Assembly: GCA_013399115.1 (NCBI GenBank)
Contig: VXAA01003380.1
Location: 74,501-138,500, forward strand
Origin: Anseranas semipalmata
Taxonomy: Eukaryota; Chordata; Aves; Anseriformes; Anseranatidae
DNA length: 64,000 nucleotides
Direction of reading: 5' to 3'
Numbering within the stretch: position 1 is the first letter of the stretch; every line of letters begins with the position of its first letter. Positions 24,525 through 36,930 of this stretch are shown here, in pieces. The translations under genes were made by a program, and so were the position numbers. The notes below the pieces were generated by a model. The model worked only from the letters and a program-made list of their open reading frames with translations, was not told where the DNA came from and ran no database searches.

Positions 24525-24860
24525 TAAGTGAAGGAAGATCATGCCAGACTAAACCAATAACTTAATTTCAATAAGATAACTGATACGCTTGACAAAATAT
24601 CTCTCTGGATTTCAGCAAGGTACTACCTACAAGACCACACATGAAAAGACAAGTTAAAGTTGAAAATTCGTAGGCTAGCAGTGAAATTGAAAGGTGGATA
24701 AGGAAGAAATTGCAATAAGTTGTTTTGTAAAATAAAACATCAGGCTGAAAGGAAGTTAACCACCAAAAGGCAAATTTTGGCACAAAAGTATTTATAAATT
24801 GGCAATGAAGAAAATTAGGATGGGAATGCAAAAAAAAAGTTCCTATCAGAAAAAGGAAAA
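24525..24860 (+). mobile_element. Ancient, decayed CR1/L3-like LINE RT fragment
   Basis: The DNA follows the order of an old amniote CR1/L3-type RT: GATCATGCCAGACTAA (block before motif A), AATAAGATAACTGATAC, CTGGATTTCAGCAAGG (motif A, LDFSK-like), AAGGTGGATAAGGAA (block after motif A), then CATCAGGCTGAAAGGAAGTTA. Stops and indels break every frame. It is much more diverged than the other CR1 copies here, so it is an old insertion of a different lineage. Its ends are approximate. Confidence 0.6.
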
Positions 24861-27800
24861 ACTTCTCAGATGGATTTTGCCAAGTTTATAACACTAATAC
24901 AAGAGACTCGTTGACCAAGAAAGTCCCTCTTAGTCCTGGTTTTCAAACTTTCTTATCCTTCATATTCTTTTACCTAATTCCTTTATCTTAACCATCCCTT
25001 CTCATTGGCATATCACCCCCATTCTATATGTACCCCAGATGTTCTTAAAACACAATTATCTCCTGAATTACCTGATTTAAACTACCCAGACTAACGTTCT
25101 TAGGATTTACCACTCATGAGCTGTGATAAGTTCCCTCACCCTCAAAAGCCCGTGTAAGCCATTTTCAGTGAAACAGTAATCAATGTATTTCTTTACTACT
25201 ACTTCTAACTTTACTGCTATGCTTTTCTTCTTTTCTTCTCCTTCTTATTAGTTGCCTTTCCTAATTCTTCACCATTTTCTCCTGCTTTTCTGTTTTTTTC
25301 TTTATACTCATTTGTTTTTCTTAGCAAATATGAGGAACACCAATAGCAATGATTTTTTTGCATACGTTGTCTGCCAGATTTACAGTTCAACTTTGCTAAA
25401 TGTTGGATATGAATGCTACAGATTTGGGAAAACTGAACAAATCTGAAATATATTTAAGCCTTTCTCCTTTTTCCTCACCAACTTGGGAAAAAAAAAAAAA
25501 GGCAGTATAATGTAGTGTAGCAAAAAAAAAAAATAGGAGGTAAGTATTCTGGTATTGTTGTTCTTGCCTTTTATATATTCTAGGTTTATCTGAAGCTCAT
25601 CACGCTTTTTGGCATGGGTAAGACGTGTATAATCAACCCCTAAACCAAACTTCCTTTCTGTTCTGTGTGCAGGTGTTCTTCAGGCAGCTGTTCTGCATAT
25701 GAACTAAAAATTAAAAAAATAGCCTTACCTTTTAGGTGGATCTGTGATAAGCTTCTCTCTGCTGGAAATCGCTCTCATATACATCATGCACAAGCCTTAC
25801 AGGCTAAGAGACCAGTACCTAATAAAAAATTCAAAGTCACTGCACGTAATAGGTAATGAAGTGCTGGTTCTAGGCAGCAGCACAGGAACTTCAGGTGTTT
25901 GCTTAATATTCACTAAGCATATTCCTAAATAGTCCATGCACATTTAAAAAAATTTCTTTCACATAATGCTGCACTTTTTTAGATCCTATAAAAGACACTT
26001 GTTCAATAATATCCACTAAGTAGCTGGGCCTGGGGAAAAGGTATCATTTGCACAAAAGAATTAGAAAGACATTTAGTAGAAAATGACATATCTTTGAATC
26101 CGGCATTCCAGTAAAACACTCTAAGAACTTAGGCAAAGCAAGTTAATGTTTGCATTACTTGTATTTCACTCGCAGAAAAAAAGAATCTGAATTATGAATT
26201 TAAACATATTTAAAACCTAAATAGCACAGACAGGAACACATAAACTGGCTAACATGTAATGAACAGGTAATGTACATGTTTAAAAAAACTGCAGCCTAGT
26301 AAGAGAGCTTTTGAATTAGCAAAATAACATACATAAACAAAATAAAACATACCTTTTGTTTTTAACAACTAAAATTATTTTTCTCTTCCTACAGTTCTTG
26401 GTTTTCACACATTTTTTCTACCCATCTTTTGTATACTGTCAACTTCTAAAGGTGATAAGTACAGAAGATTAAAATATAGGTGGAGAAAAATTAAAAGTAT
26501 ATAATAGGAAAACCACAGTATGAAAGAAATTGAGGGATGTTGAGATTATCAGCTCTCAAGATCAATAAAATCTTAAAATATGCCTCATAATTTAAAAAGC
26601 CTTTAAAACAGTCATTTGTGTTTATAAAAATAGACACATTGCTTTGGTTTATAAAAACAGACAGTCCAGAGACGTTTTTATACAAAGTAGCTTGCTGAAA
26701 AAGTTATTTTAAAATATTTAAGATATATATATATATAAAATATAGGCTGAATCTGTCATTCTAACTCCATGAGGACAGCTCTTCCTTTGTGAGAAAGCCT
26801 CCAACATCGGTAAGGCTACTTAGGAGCCACTGTGCACAGTGCTGCAGACAGCAGCCCTGTAATATGTTTTAGAACAAATGTAGTGGACATCTCCTTTCAT
26901 TATAATCTATACTAACAGGTACAGCATGACCAGACTTGGGCATAATTCTTTCCCTCTCACACAAAATTCAGAGAACCAGGAACCATCTCCCTCCCCCACA
27001 AAACAAAAAACACATTGAACCTTCTCATTGTTTTCTTGCCTTCTTCTAAAAGCAATCAATTTAAGGAAATACACAAACGTGTGTGTGTTTGTGCATGTGT
27101 GTATGTGTATGTGAACCCTGAAATGGAGAAAACACTACAGGAATGGAAGACAAAAGTAGAATTGATTGGACTTAAAAATATTCAGGCAATGGACTGACTG
27201 CTCTTAAACTGTTGGATTACTTTCCAGTGTCCAGTATTACCCCTCAATTCTTCTCAAAGGAGAGTGAAGGAATTGCCAATTTTTCATGAAGGGTAGGACC
27301 TTGAAAGACAGGCAATGGTCATTCTGCTGCAAGAACATATAACCACAAACTCTGAGAACTCGATATTTAAGTTGAGCAACAATTTCAGAGATGTGGATTT
27401 TGAAAAATGGTTATGTTCCTCCAGCTCACTACAGCATCTTTCTGTGGTAAGATAAACTTGATGTACACACATGTAAGATTCATACAGAAGAAATGCCATA
27501 AGGGAGAAAAACAGGAGAAAAGGAAACATCTCTGTCAGTAAGCAAATATAGGCCTGGAACAAGAAATATACCCAAACCAGCTCAGATTCAGGTAGAGCAC
27601 TATTATGAGTCTATTTTTGCATGCCCGTTTAAATTCTGTAAGCCTCCATAAATGCAGTTATCATTACCATTGTTGCCTTATCATTCTCAGTGATTGCTCT
27701 CTTTCAGTCAAGTACAAAGGCAGGCTGAATATAAATGTTTTGTCATAAAACTGCTATTCAAACAATAAAAAGGGTTATAATAGTACTAAAAAAATCACCC

Positions 27801-28439
27801 CCAGGGCTGTAGCACAGACTGGTAGCATGCATATTCAGGCAGCACAAAGCAGTTCTAGTCACATATTCTACCCATAGGAGCCTTCCACTGCATCTGTACT
27901 TAATATCAACATGTTGCCCAAAGTGATCCAGATACTATCAGGTAGACAAGATATACAGAACATTTTGCAGTCTGACATAATAAGAGGAATGCAGTTTAAT
28001 AGTACTGCGTATTTGTGTTTAATTTAGCAAATATCAACACATTTAGCTTAAGGATTCTTGTCTTCAGCTTTAAAAAAGAAAACTGCTTCAATTATGTTTT
28101 CTTCCTTTATCTGAAAATGCTTTTGTTGGTCCCAGTTCTAACCATGTAGTGCCACCCAGGGGCCAACTGCAACATGGTTCAACACTGCCATCTTGCCAAA
28201 TAGTCTCAAAAAAACATTATGCAATACTTCCCAGACTGTCTTCTCCACAGGCTTTAGTATTCTTGTTAAAATGTCTTAGAGGCTTTGGTTTGCTTTTTTG
28301 TAAAGACAAGAGAGGTAGGGTCAGGTCAGGCAGGGAAGGGTGAAAGAACATGTAACAAGCAAGGGACCACCAAAACAAAACAAACTAATTACTCCCATAG
28401 AGTGACAGGATGGCTATCTGATCTAAAAATAATAATAAG
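24861..28439. other. AT-rich unique sequence
   Basis: Minor simple repeats: A-runs near 25490 and 25521, (AT)n at 26723-26737, and a GT-rich stretch near 27079-27113. A possible SINE head at about 27801-27870 is listed separately. No exon or gene recognised. Confidence 0.5.
27801..27870 (+). repeat. Possible tRNA-like SINE head
   Basis: GGGCTGTAGCACAGACTGGTAGC (A-box and D-arm-like) is followed about 30 bases later by GCAGTTCTAGTCAC (B-box-like). Order and spacing fit a decayed tRNA-derived SINE. No body or tail is recognised and no tRNA fold is kept; chance is possible. Confidence 0.25.
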
Positions 28440-28441
28440 AA

Positions 28442-28483
28442 AAAAAAAAAAAAAAAAGGAAAAGAGGAAAAGAGGAAAAGAGG

Positions 28484-28526
<43 letters not shown>

Positions 28527-28694
28527 NNNNNNNNNNNNNNNNNNNNNNNNNNNNNNNNNNAAAAAGAAAAAGAAAAAGAAAAAGAAAAGAAAAAGAAAAA
28601 GAAAAAGAAAAAGAAAAAGAAAAAGAAAAAGAAAAAGAAAAAGAAAAAGAAAAGAAAAAGAAAAAAGAAGAAAAAGAAAAAGAAAAAGAAAAAG
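28442..28694 (+). repeat. Polypurine tract: poly-A, AAAAGAGG and (GAAAAA)n
   Basis: A purine-only strand of about 250 bases, broken only by the N gap: a pure A run, four AAAAGAGG-like units, a long A run, the gap, then about twenty GAAAAA units with occasional GAAAA. Both strands are free of stops, which explains the long Lys/Arg and Phe/Ser frames across it. Mirror-type polypurine tracts of this kind can form triplex DNA and are hard to sequence. Confidence 0.95.
28527..28560. other. Assembly gap (34 N)
   Basis: Thirty-four N between a long A run and the GAAAAA array. The true length of the tract is unknown. Confidence 0.99.
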
Positions 28695-29135
28695 TCACAC
28701 AGGTAGAATTTAAAACAAAAGGTTTATCAGGACCGAAAGCCCACTGCCCTGGGTAAATGTGCTTCCTTGCAACAATAAAGACAAATAAAGTACTAAAAAA
28801 GGATAAAGCAGGAGATTACAGACCTAGCTGTGGTTTGATAAATGGCACTCTACTCCACTCTGCTTATTGTGTACTTCATACCTCGCTCTTGAATATGGAA
28901 GAGAATTTTATTAAAGATTTAGCCACGGTGGTGGTGGTGACTGGCTCACAGTAATTTTCCTACAAAGTAGTTTAATCTATCACAGGGCAGACAGTGCACC
29001 TTCTTACCATGTATCATATCTGTCTATTGAGTAAGTGCTATCCAAATCCAATTTCTTTTCATTTTTGGAACCCGTGATGCATATTCAAGATACATTTTCT
29101 TTTTGTCTGTGGCCTAAATTAGGTGCTGTATAAAG

Positions 29136-29412
29136 TTTTTTTAAAAAAAAAAAAAAAAAAGTAATAAAAAAGACTGGACTCTGGAGGCTGCATTTCTCAG
29201 TGGGCATTTTCTTTTTTCTTTTCTTTTTTTTTTTTAAAAAAAAAAAAGAAATAAAAAAGACTGGCCTCTGGCGGCTGCATTTCTCAGTGGGCATTTTCTT
29301 TTTTCTTTTCTTTTTTTTTTTTAAAAAAAAAAAAGAAATAAAAAAGACTGGCCTCTGGCGGCTGCATTTCTCAGTGGGCATTTTCTTTTTTCTTTTCTTT
29401 TTTTTTTTAAAG
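29136..29412. repeat. 87-bp minisatellite with AT palindromes, about 3 copies
   Basis: The unit GACTGGCCTCTGGCGGCTGC... recurs at 29172, 29259 and 29346, period exactly 87. Units 2 and 3 are identical where they overlap; unit 1 differs at two bases (GACTCTGGAGG). Each full unit contains a T12A12 core inside a 32-bp perfect palindrome (29220-29251 and the matching place in unit 2, with the core at 29311-29334). The left border begins in a T7A18 run, and the last unit stops in its T run. Because 87 is divisible by 3, frames stay open on both strands and give 29-residue repeats; these are not genes. Confidence 0.95.
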
Positions 29413-30971
29413 ATTCAGTACAGTACTAATGATGCAAAACAATGGGCATGTACGGTTTGTCATTGCACTCACAACACTGCCTGTACACAGCCATGCCTCT
29501 GAGTCCTTGCCTCAGCATTTACAGGTGAAACTTGCAAAACCTCTGCAGTGAAGTCTTAGCTCCCTTTAATATTTCAGTGTTTGTGTTTTTAATTAAAAGG
29601 ACAATCAAAATCATTGTGCTTTATTTTACTGAATGATCTAAGTTTGGAAAAATAGTTGCTTTAGGTGACCTCATATAGAATCGAGGGATTTAGAAGTTAC
29701 GAAATGGGTCTTTTTTTGCCCAATCAAGCTTAGGATACAGCTTCTAACAATTTCTTCATTTTAACTGTAAATGTAAATTTTAACTGTATGTCTATTGACA
29801 AAAAAAAAAGCCAAACTGAAGCAGAAATTCAAGATGTCTAAGCCAAAATTGATTGTCATGTTTAAAGGCCACTTTTTGGAAACTACCATTAATACAGAAT
29901 ATAGTAGCCCTCCCAGACCTCAGCGTGAAACACGTCAAAATATAAGATAAACATAGGATACACCTAGCTCAAAAAACTCTTCAGGGGTAACTGAAGGTGG
30001 CTGACTTGGTCTTCTGTGGTTTGTGTCCTCTGTGTGTCAGAGGCTGATTCCATTCCCTCTGTTAAACCAGCACCTCAGACCAGTGCATGCATCTCAAGGT
30101 GATTATCTGAACGTTTAATCTAATAACTTGTTTGAATTTATGCCTGCTATGCTATGGGTGATTATCAGGTGTTATATTTACTGTGTCAGAGAAAATAAAC
30201 TTGATATATATGAGTATTTATTTAATGACAGCATCTTCCAACAGGGCAGCCTTGGAAATGTGAGAGTCTTAGCCTAGAAGAACTAGATACTACCATCAAA
30301 TCTATTCCAGCTTTGGTCCCATGGCAGCATCTTTTCCACATTGTATCAACGCGAATCTTTCTTTCAACTTGATCATCTTTTTTACATATGCAACAGGCTG
30401 AAAAAGTTACCTCTAACATGATTTTTACCTTGATATCCCTGTGTTTTGTTTGTTTGTGTTTTTTTTTCTGCTTTTTTGTTTGTTTGTTTGTTTCTCTTGG
30501 ACTTTCTGTTCCTAACCTCTGTCTCCTCATCACCATATTTTTTCTTAATAATTTAAGCATCACTATCCCAGTGTCTTTAGATATAGTTCCATCCAGGTCT
30601 GAGCCTTCGTCAACAGCAGAGACTACAAAAACAATGTTCCACCTGCTCAGTACTAATGATTTTAATTGGTCTTTACAGAATGTGTGCATGACTAACAATT
30701 TCAGTCCATATTTCACCTTAGACCAGACTACTGAAAAAGCAAGTCAGGTTAGCATACTCTGAGTTTGATGAGAGCTTATTCTCCAGGCTTAGAACAGACT
30801 AGAAGATGCCCTCAAAGACTTTCTTGATCAGTTCCCTGCCTCTACAAAGGCCAGACTTGCACTCAGAGATGAGATGAAAGGATTGTCAGCTTTTTTGTTT
30901 TATCATGGGATTTCTTCCCTGATACCATTATAGGTCATATTTTCTCTCTAGTGAACAATATATACTGCTAC

Positions 30972-30991
30972 CATACACTTGGTAGTGTATG
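30972..30991. repeat. Short hairpin, 8-bp arms
   Basis: CATACACT, loop TGGT, AGTGTATG. Isolated; may be chance. Confidence 0.85.
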
Positions 30992-32061
30992 AAACACTGC
31001 ATGCCTTAACCCTTTCATTTTCTACTATTTCATTTTCCCCACAGTGTTAATATTACAGACTCTCATTATTTCTTTGTTCAGCTGTAAGTTACTCTATGTC
31101 CTGCTTCTTCTTTGACTGCTATGTCCACTTCTGTTCATGTGAAGGATATTCTCTGAGGTAGTAGCACTTACACTGTGATGTCCTGTGAGAACCTGAAAAC
31201 GCTTTCAGTGCAGTTGAAAATTGATGGAGTTCAATTCTTGTAATTTTTCCTCAAATGGCAGGCTTCTTCTGGACTTTTGATGTCTACTGAGGTTACACTG
31301 GTGTGCTTCTTTGGGCCTTCTTTCTGCTTAATGTCTTTTTTGCAGCACTGCAGATCCTCTATCATATCCACAGTATGAGGGCACCGCCTACTCTCTCTGA
31401 ACTTCTTTCTGGTCTTACTTTACACTTACTTTGCAAGGTAAATTATTTTTGAATTTGGGTTGCTCAGCACCACCTCTCCAAAGTTTCCAGGTCCCAGACC
31501 TATCTGGGTTTCAGATGAAGGACTCAACTAGCTCTCCAAACTGAAATATTTAAATCTGCCTTTAAATAACTCCCAAATACTTTGAGTTTCATCACTGTTT
31601 CTGTGCTTTGAAAAGCATTTGTTTTAAATGTATATGAAACGGAATATTCTTCAAATTTATCAAATACAACTAGTTTTCTTACGTGATTGAACTGAAAACT
31701 ACTGAAAGCATCAAATGATTCTCAGCCTATCAAAAGAAACAAAACTACCTCTAAATGCAGTTTAGTCTACAACTCTTTATTCTGAGTTATCCATTTCTTG
31801 CAGTTACTCAGTGGAAGTGCTGTTTAAACATTATTCTGTTTCCTACACATCTCAGAGAATTTGCAATGCGTGGAGATTTAACAACTCTCTTTTTCCATTT
31901 ACCCACTTACTTTTGGTATTTTATCTCATTTTACTTGTGGTCTTACATTTTCTCCAGGAATCATTCTGATCTATGGAGTTTGACAGAGAAACCTGTATTA
32001 TTAGTATCCAAGTTGCAACTGCTCTCCACTATGTACAATTAGGTGCTGCACGCCACACTAA

Positions 32062-32081
32062 CCAAGTACAATTGTACTTGG
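32062..32081. repeat. 20-bp perfect palindrome
   Basis: CCAAGTACAATTGTACTTGG equals its own reverse complement, with no spacer. It lies in unique DNA with no repeat family around it. Confidence 0.95.
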
Positions 32082-35000
32082 GCCATGGGCTTTGACAGCT
32101 ACAGCTTCCCACAGATGGGACCAAAAACTTGTAGATGATAGCAGAGCCAAGATAACCCATAAAAGACTTTACACAATCATTGCCAGTAAGGATACCAGGT
32201 AGGAAACAACGTAAGCAAAGGTGAGCAGAACTGAACTTAAAGGTCTACTTAGTAGAAAATTAATAGCACCAAGAAAGAAGGCTCCTCAGCTTCTATGCTA
32301 GAAGGAGAAATCTTACTAAAGTATGATACTAACACCAGGATGAGGACATTACACATCTGAAGAGGAAGATATTCTGAAGATGAAGGGCAACAAATACTTA
32401 AGATAAGAATCAAATAAATGAGCATCCTGACTTTCACAATAAATAGTCTCACCCATGTAATTACAAATATGAAAAAGGAAACCGAGGAGAGAATGACTCC
32501 AGGACCACTTCAGACCAATCCCAAAGTTTTGAAAATCTGTCAGTTTGGATATAAGGAAAATCCAGTCTTATATGAAGAAGATACACCAGCTTAGATATCT
32601 GCAAAAATAGGTTGCTGAAGGAATAGAATTGCAGGAATGCTGCAAATCAGAAACAAGGATAGAAGGCACAGAGGAAAAAAAATTGCAAGATATCTGTTAG
32701 GATTAGTCATCATCATGTTCAGTATGTTGCATTCATAAAAACTGGGGAAGATATCTGATCAGAAAAAATTAGTCTAAATAGAAAAATTAGAAATCAATAC
32801 TATTATGAAGAATAGTCTTACTGTACTTTAGAGTAGCTTGCAAACAATGATCAGAAAAAAATGATTCAGTTGTACTGGCAATAAAATGAACTTTCATATT
32901 TAGTCAGAAACACAATACATAACATGCACCTGCTTTGTTATCAAATACCTTCTTTGATGAATTATAACAGAATCAATGGCATTCCTGAGAAAAATAAAAA
33001 TTATACCTTTCTTTTAATTTCATACAGAGGTTGGTCTTTTTCTGCAATCATTTGTATAACTTTTTGATTTTAAATTGCAATGGTAACTGAGCAGTAAAGC
33101 AGCTATTGCGCACAGACAAACCTCTGGCTGTTTATGCCTTCACTGGTTTAAGAAAAAACCTTGCTTTAGCCAGACTGTGGACTAATTCCTAGGTCTAAAT
33201 CATTTTTTGACAAAAGCAGGATGTACTGTCCTAGAATATTACTTCAGGCTAACTATGATATTTTACAGGCAAAAAATAATACTAAGAATCTGTTTCTGCA
33301 GCCTTTGAGATAACAAAAACCACCTATTCACCTGGTTTAACAATTAAGTATTTTGAAATTTAGGTTTGTTTGGGAAGTTTTTCACTGTAGAATATTTAGA
33401 GCCTCTCTTTGCTCTCTGTTTTAAACCACCATATGGTTTAAAACTCTTAAATAGAGGAATATACACTCCTCTTATTTTCAATAATTGGGTCTTTAGAATA
33501 AGTTACATTACTTCTTACCTTACAGAAAGCAATATGAATTAGAGCAATAAGAAACTGTGCTGCAGCAAGAGTTTAAAAATGAGTAAGTCTTAAGATGAAG
33601 GAATCTCAATGCTACAGATCAGCAATCAAAGATGACATAAAATTGTTTTAAATCTAAAATCAGCTATTAAACTTCAGTTCAAATTTCAAATTAAATTTAC
33701 AACATCTACATGTGCTGAAATATAAGCATACAGATAGCATTTCAAAATAAGCCCAAGTCTTCATCATGGCATACATTGATAATACAATCATGTTAAAATG
33801 TATTACAACCTTGAATAAGGTTAATCTGATTTGACCATTTCAAAAAGTGTTTACAGACAATACACCAAAGTGTTTAATTCTCCTAACTCAGAGCAGCTCT
33901 CCTGAAATCTGTGAAGCAATATGGGTACTCTGCATGGCCTCTACCTGACAAACTGGTCAAAGAATTTTTTTTCTAAGTAAAAAATGATCCTTTTAACTAT
34001 TTTTGATTAATAGGAAATACTTGAAAATGTCATTTAAAATATAAATCTGTATTGATGATCCAACAGAAAGCAAAAAAATCTGACGGTAGATATCTGATTT
34101 TGGTGCAAGGATCAACAGATATGCCAGGTACGCCCAGATAACTGGCATCACACTGTCCTTTCCCTTCTCAGCTACTTCTGTCAAGTTTTATATCCTGTGT
34201 ATGCCCGTAGCAAGCACATACTTCTCTAGTACCTCTGCAGGATTCCGTTCTCAGTCTGGACCAGAAACACCGAGGAAGCCATGCAAGACATTCATCATGC
34301 GACAGCCAAGCAGAGTATGCCGCACTGAGATGGGGCAGGTCCACACTTCTCTCTGACCTGGATACCTTAAACTTTCAGTGAGTGCTTGGAGCGCTTGGTA
34401 ACCAAAGGCTCAACATAATTAAAGTAGTAAAATACAGTCATTAAACAGCCCATACACTCAGATGATACCCAAATACTATGTATAATACACATATTTGGTC
34501 CCTCTGTGGTTGATACAGAAGTTGGGCTCTTCACCTTTTGATTGAGTGAAACCTAGGAAGGAATTTTAAAAGGCAAATATGCTGATGTTGCTTAGACTCC
34601 TCAAAGTTTTTTTGAGAATTTTTGACATATATTCTTCCCCTACAAGGGAAACATCACTCAGTCACACAAGTAGGTTCAGCTGTTATGGTTATACACATAG
34701 TAAACAAAACCATGCAAATAATTTTTTTCTTGTTGAAAAAAAATAATAAAATCTAGGAGTTATTCACAGATGAAGGTTGTTCTGTCTTCCTTGAGCTCAT
34801 TAAAAAAAGTGAATACGGAAATTACGTCTTCTGCCTATATATGTATTCAATATCAGCTTTATCTAGAAACATCATGGTTTCATTAGTATCTGTCACAATA
34901 TTAGCATTACATTAGAAATGGCTTGAAGCCAATATCACAGGTACAACAGTCTCCAACCCTGGGAAAGGCCAGATACAGGCTCTGCAACACAGAGCACCTT

Positions 35001-35145
35001 TGCATGTTACGAATGACGATGTTTGTGAGAAAAAAATTGTTTTCGCTTGTTCATGTCATCTATCTAGGACATTTTCATATAACCATGTCTAACAATGTAT
35101 TTTTCTAGGTTAAATTACTGAAGACATAATGATATTCAGAAAGTT

Positions 35146-35191
35146 AAAAAAAAAAAAAAAAAGAAAAAGAAAAGAAAAAGAAAAGAAGAAA
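35146..35191. repeat. Poly-A with (AAAGA)n
   Basis: An A run of about 16 followed by AAAAG units and GAAGAAAGG. Looks like a decayed simple repeat; no retroposon body is seen upstream. Confidence 0.85.
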
Positions 35192-36331
35192 GGATCACTG
35201 AATTATATTATTGTTCAATATAAATATTTGCCCAGAAGTGTTTCTCTAATCAATATTTAAAGTGAGTCAAGGAAGTTTAATAGCTAAATCTTGCTCTCAT
35301 TACATGTCATCATCCTTTATCTGATATCTTCTGAAGCTATAGACCCCTCAGAGGTTGGGAGAAAGCAAACAATTAATTTCACAAAATTTTCATGAGAAAA
35401 AAACTCTCTTGAAAAAATATAACAAAACTGGGTTAACATTTTCATGCAGTCAGTATGGCACTAATATAACACAATAATTTTTTAATAATGAAATATGCTT
35501 TGATCCTATTATATGTTTCAGAAATAATTATATCCTGTCAAAACACCAAAGAAAATGAAAATACAAATGGTTCACAAACAAAAATAATTGTAAATCATGA
35601 GCTGCATACGGATATCTGTTTAGGATGAAGACTGTAATTAAAGAGTGTGTGTATGCACGTGTGTATGAACGCTCACGCACACATTGTTGTGGTGCCTACC
35701 AGAACTGACTCCTGATCTGGTGTCCGCTATTTCTGCTAATTGTGAGAGCGCTGTGCTGAAATGCAAGTTAAATCTGTATTTGCACTACAGTTTTCAGTAT
35801 ATGGATGAGTAAAATGTATTGATGTTTTCTGTCAGTTATGAAGATATCTCCTATTTTGTAAAAAGTAGTATCAAACGCTCTCATAAGGACATCATATTGA
35901 ACCTATTTGCAGCAAGAGTCACTGATGAGAACAAGCATTGAAGAACTAGATGACAGACACTTAAAGTACTAAGTCTGGTCTCTTACAATGACTGCTCTGA
36001 AAAGGGAAACCAAAGCACTAGGTGCTACCCTAGACATTAACCCAAACAAAGATCTCTGCTGTAAACAGTTTACTATGAAGGCATAGGACCAACACAAGCT
36101 CTAAGTACCAAGGGAAAGCCAAGGAAATGATGCTATCAATGCCATAGTGTGGTGGTTTCACACTGGTAGGTAGCTAAGTTCCACCACACAACTCTTCCAC
36201 TCTCCCTCCTCAACAGGACAGGGAGAGAAAATATGCTGAAAAATGCTCATGGGTTGAGATAAGGCCAGGGAGGTCACTCAACAATAACTGTCAGGGACAA
36301 AACAGACTCAGCATAAGGGAGATTAGTGTAA

Positions 36332-36337
36332 TTTATT
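36332..36337 (-). promoter_or_regulatory. LTR polyadenylation signal AATAAA
   Basis: TTTATT on the plus strand is AATAAA in the sense of the LTR, about 185 bases before the LTR end. It is the right place for the R region of this family; use is inferred. Confidence 0.5.
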
Positions 36338-36529
36338 GCCAACTACTAACAGACTAGAGCAGTGAGAATGAAAAGCAAACTAAAACCACCTTCCCCCTCA
36401 TCCATCCTCTTCTACCTCCTCCCCCAAACGGCAGAGGGGAATGGGAAATGGGGAATGGGGGTTGTGGTCAGCCCATAACGCTTTGTCTCTGCCACTCCTT
36501 CCTTCTCACGCCCCAGCGTGGGGTCCCTC

Positions 36530-36930
36530 CCACGGGATGCCGTCCTTCCTGAACTGATCCTGCGTGGGCTTCCCACAGGCTGCAGCTCTTCAAGAACTGC
36601 CCCAATATGGGTCTGTACCACAGGGTCCATCCCTCAGGACCACACTGCTCCAACATGGCTCCCCCACGGGCGGCAGCTCCCGCCAGATCCCCTGCTCCTG
36701 CGTGGGCTCCTCTCCACGGGCTGCAGCTCCGGCCCGGGGCCTGCTCCTGCGGGGGCTCCCATGGGCCGCAGCCTCCTTCAGGCCACATCCACCTGCTCCA
36801 TGGGGGCTCCTCCATGGCTGCAGCGTGGAGATCTGCTCCGTGTGGTACCCATGGGCTGCAGGGGGACGGCCTGCTCCACCATGGGCCTCTCCACGGGCCG
36901 CAGGGGAACTTCTGCTCCATGCCTGGAGCC
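36530..36930. repeat. Degenerate GC-rich tandem inside the LTR
   Basis: Repeated alternation of CTGCTCC(A/T)NNNTGGG and CTCC(A/C)CGGGCTGCAG-like blocks every 40-60 bases. It is an intrinsic part of this LTR family and a local GC island in an AT-rich setting. Confidence 0.75.

Larger units (their letters stand above)
29413..36147. other. AT-rich unique sequence
   Basis: Contains a (TTTG)n-like stretch near 30445-30492, which keeps overlapping frames open (30222-30716 minus, 30388-30762 plus). It also holds a hairpin at 30972-30991, a 20-bp palindrome at 32062-32081 and an A/AAAGA-rich run at 35146-35191. None of the frames shows a domain, signal peptide or splice context. No gene seen. Confidence 0.5.

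Noticed and set aside
28285..28713. 142-codon Lys/Arg-rich frame
   Set aside because: It is read through the polypurine repeat and the N gap; no non-repeat coding content.
28442..29412. CRISPR-like regular array
   Set aside because: Units are contiguous tandem repeats with no unique spacers, in a vertebrate genome.
29085..29502. Repeat proteins with 29-residue units on both strands
   Set aside because: Period 87 keeps all frames in phase; the units are a non-coding minisatellite with poly-T/poly-A cores.
30222..30716. 164-codon minus-strand frame overlapping a 124-codon plus-strand frame
   Set aside because: Both depend on a stop-free (TTTG)n-like stretch; no domain recognised.
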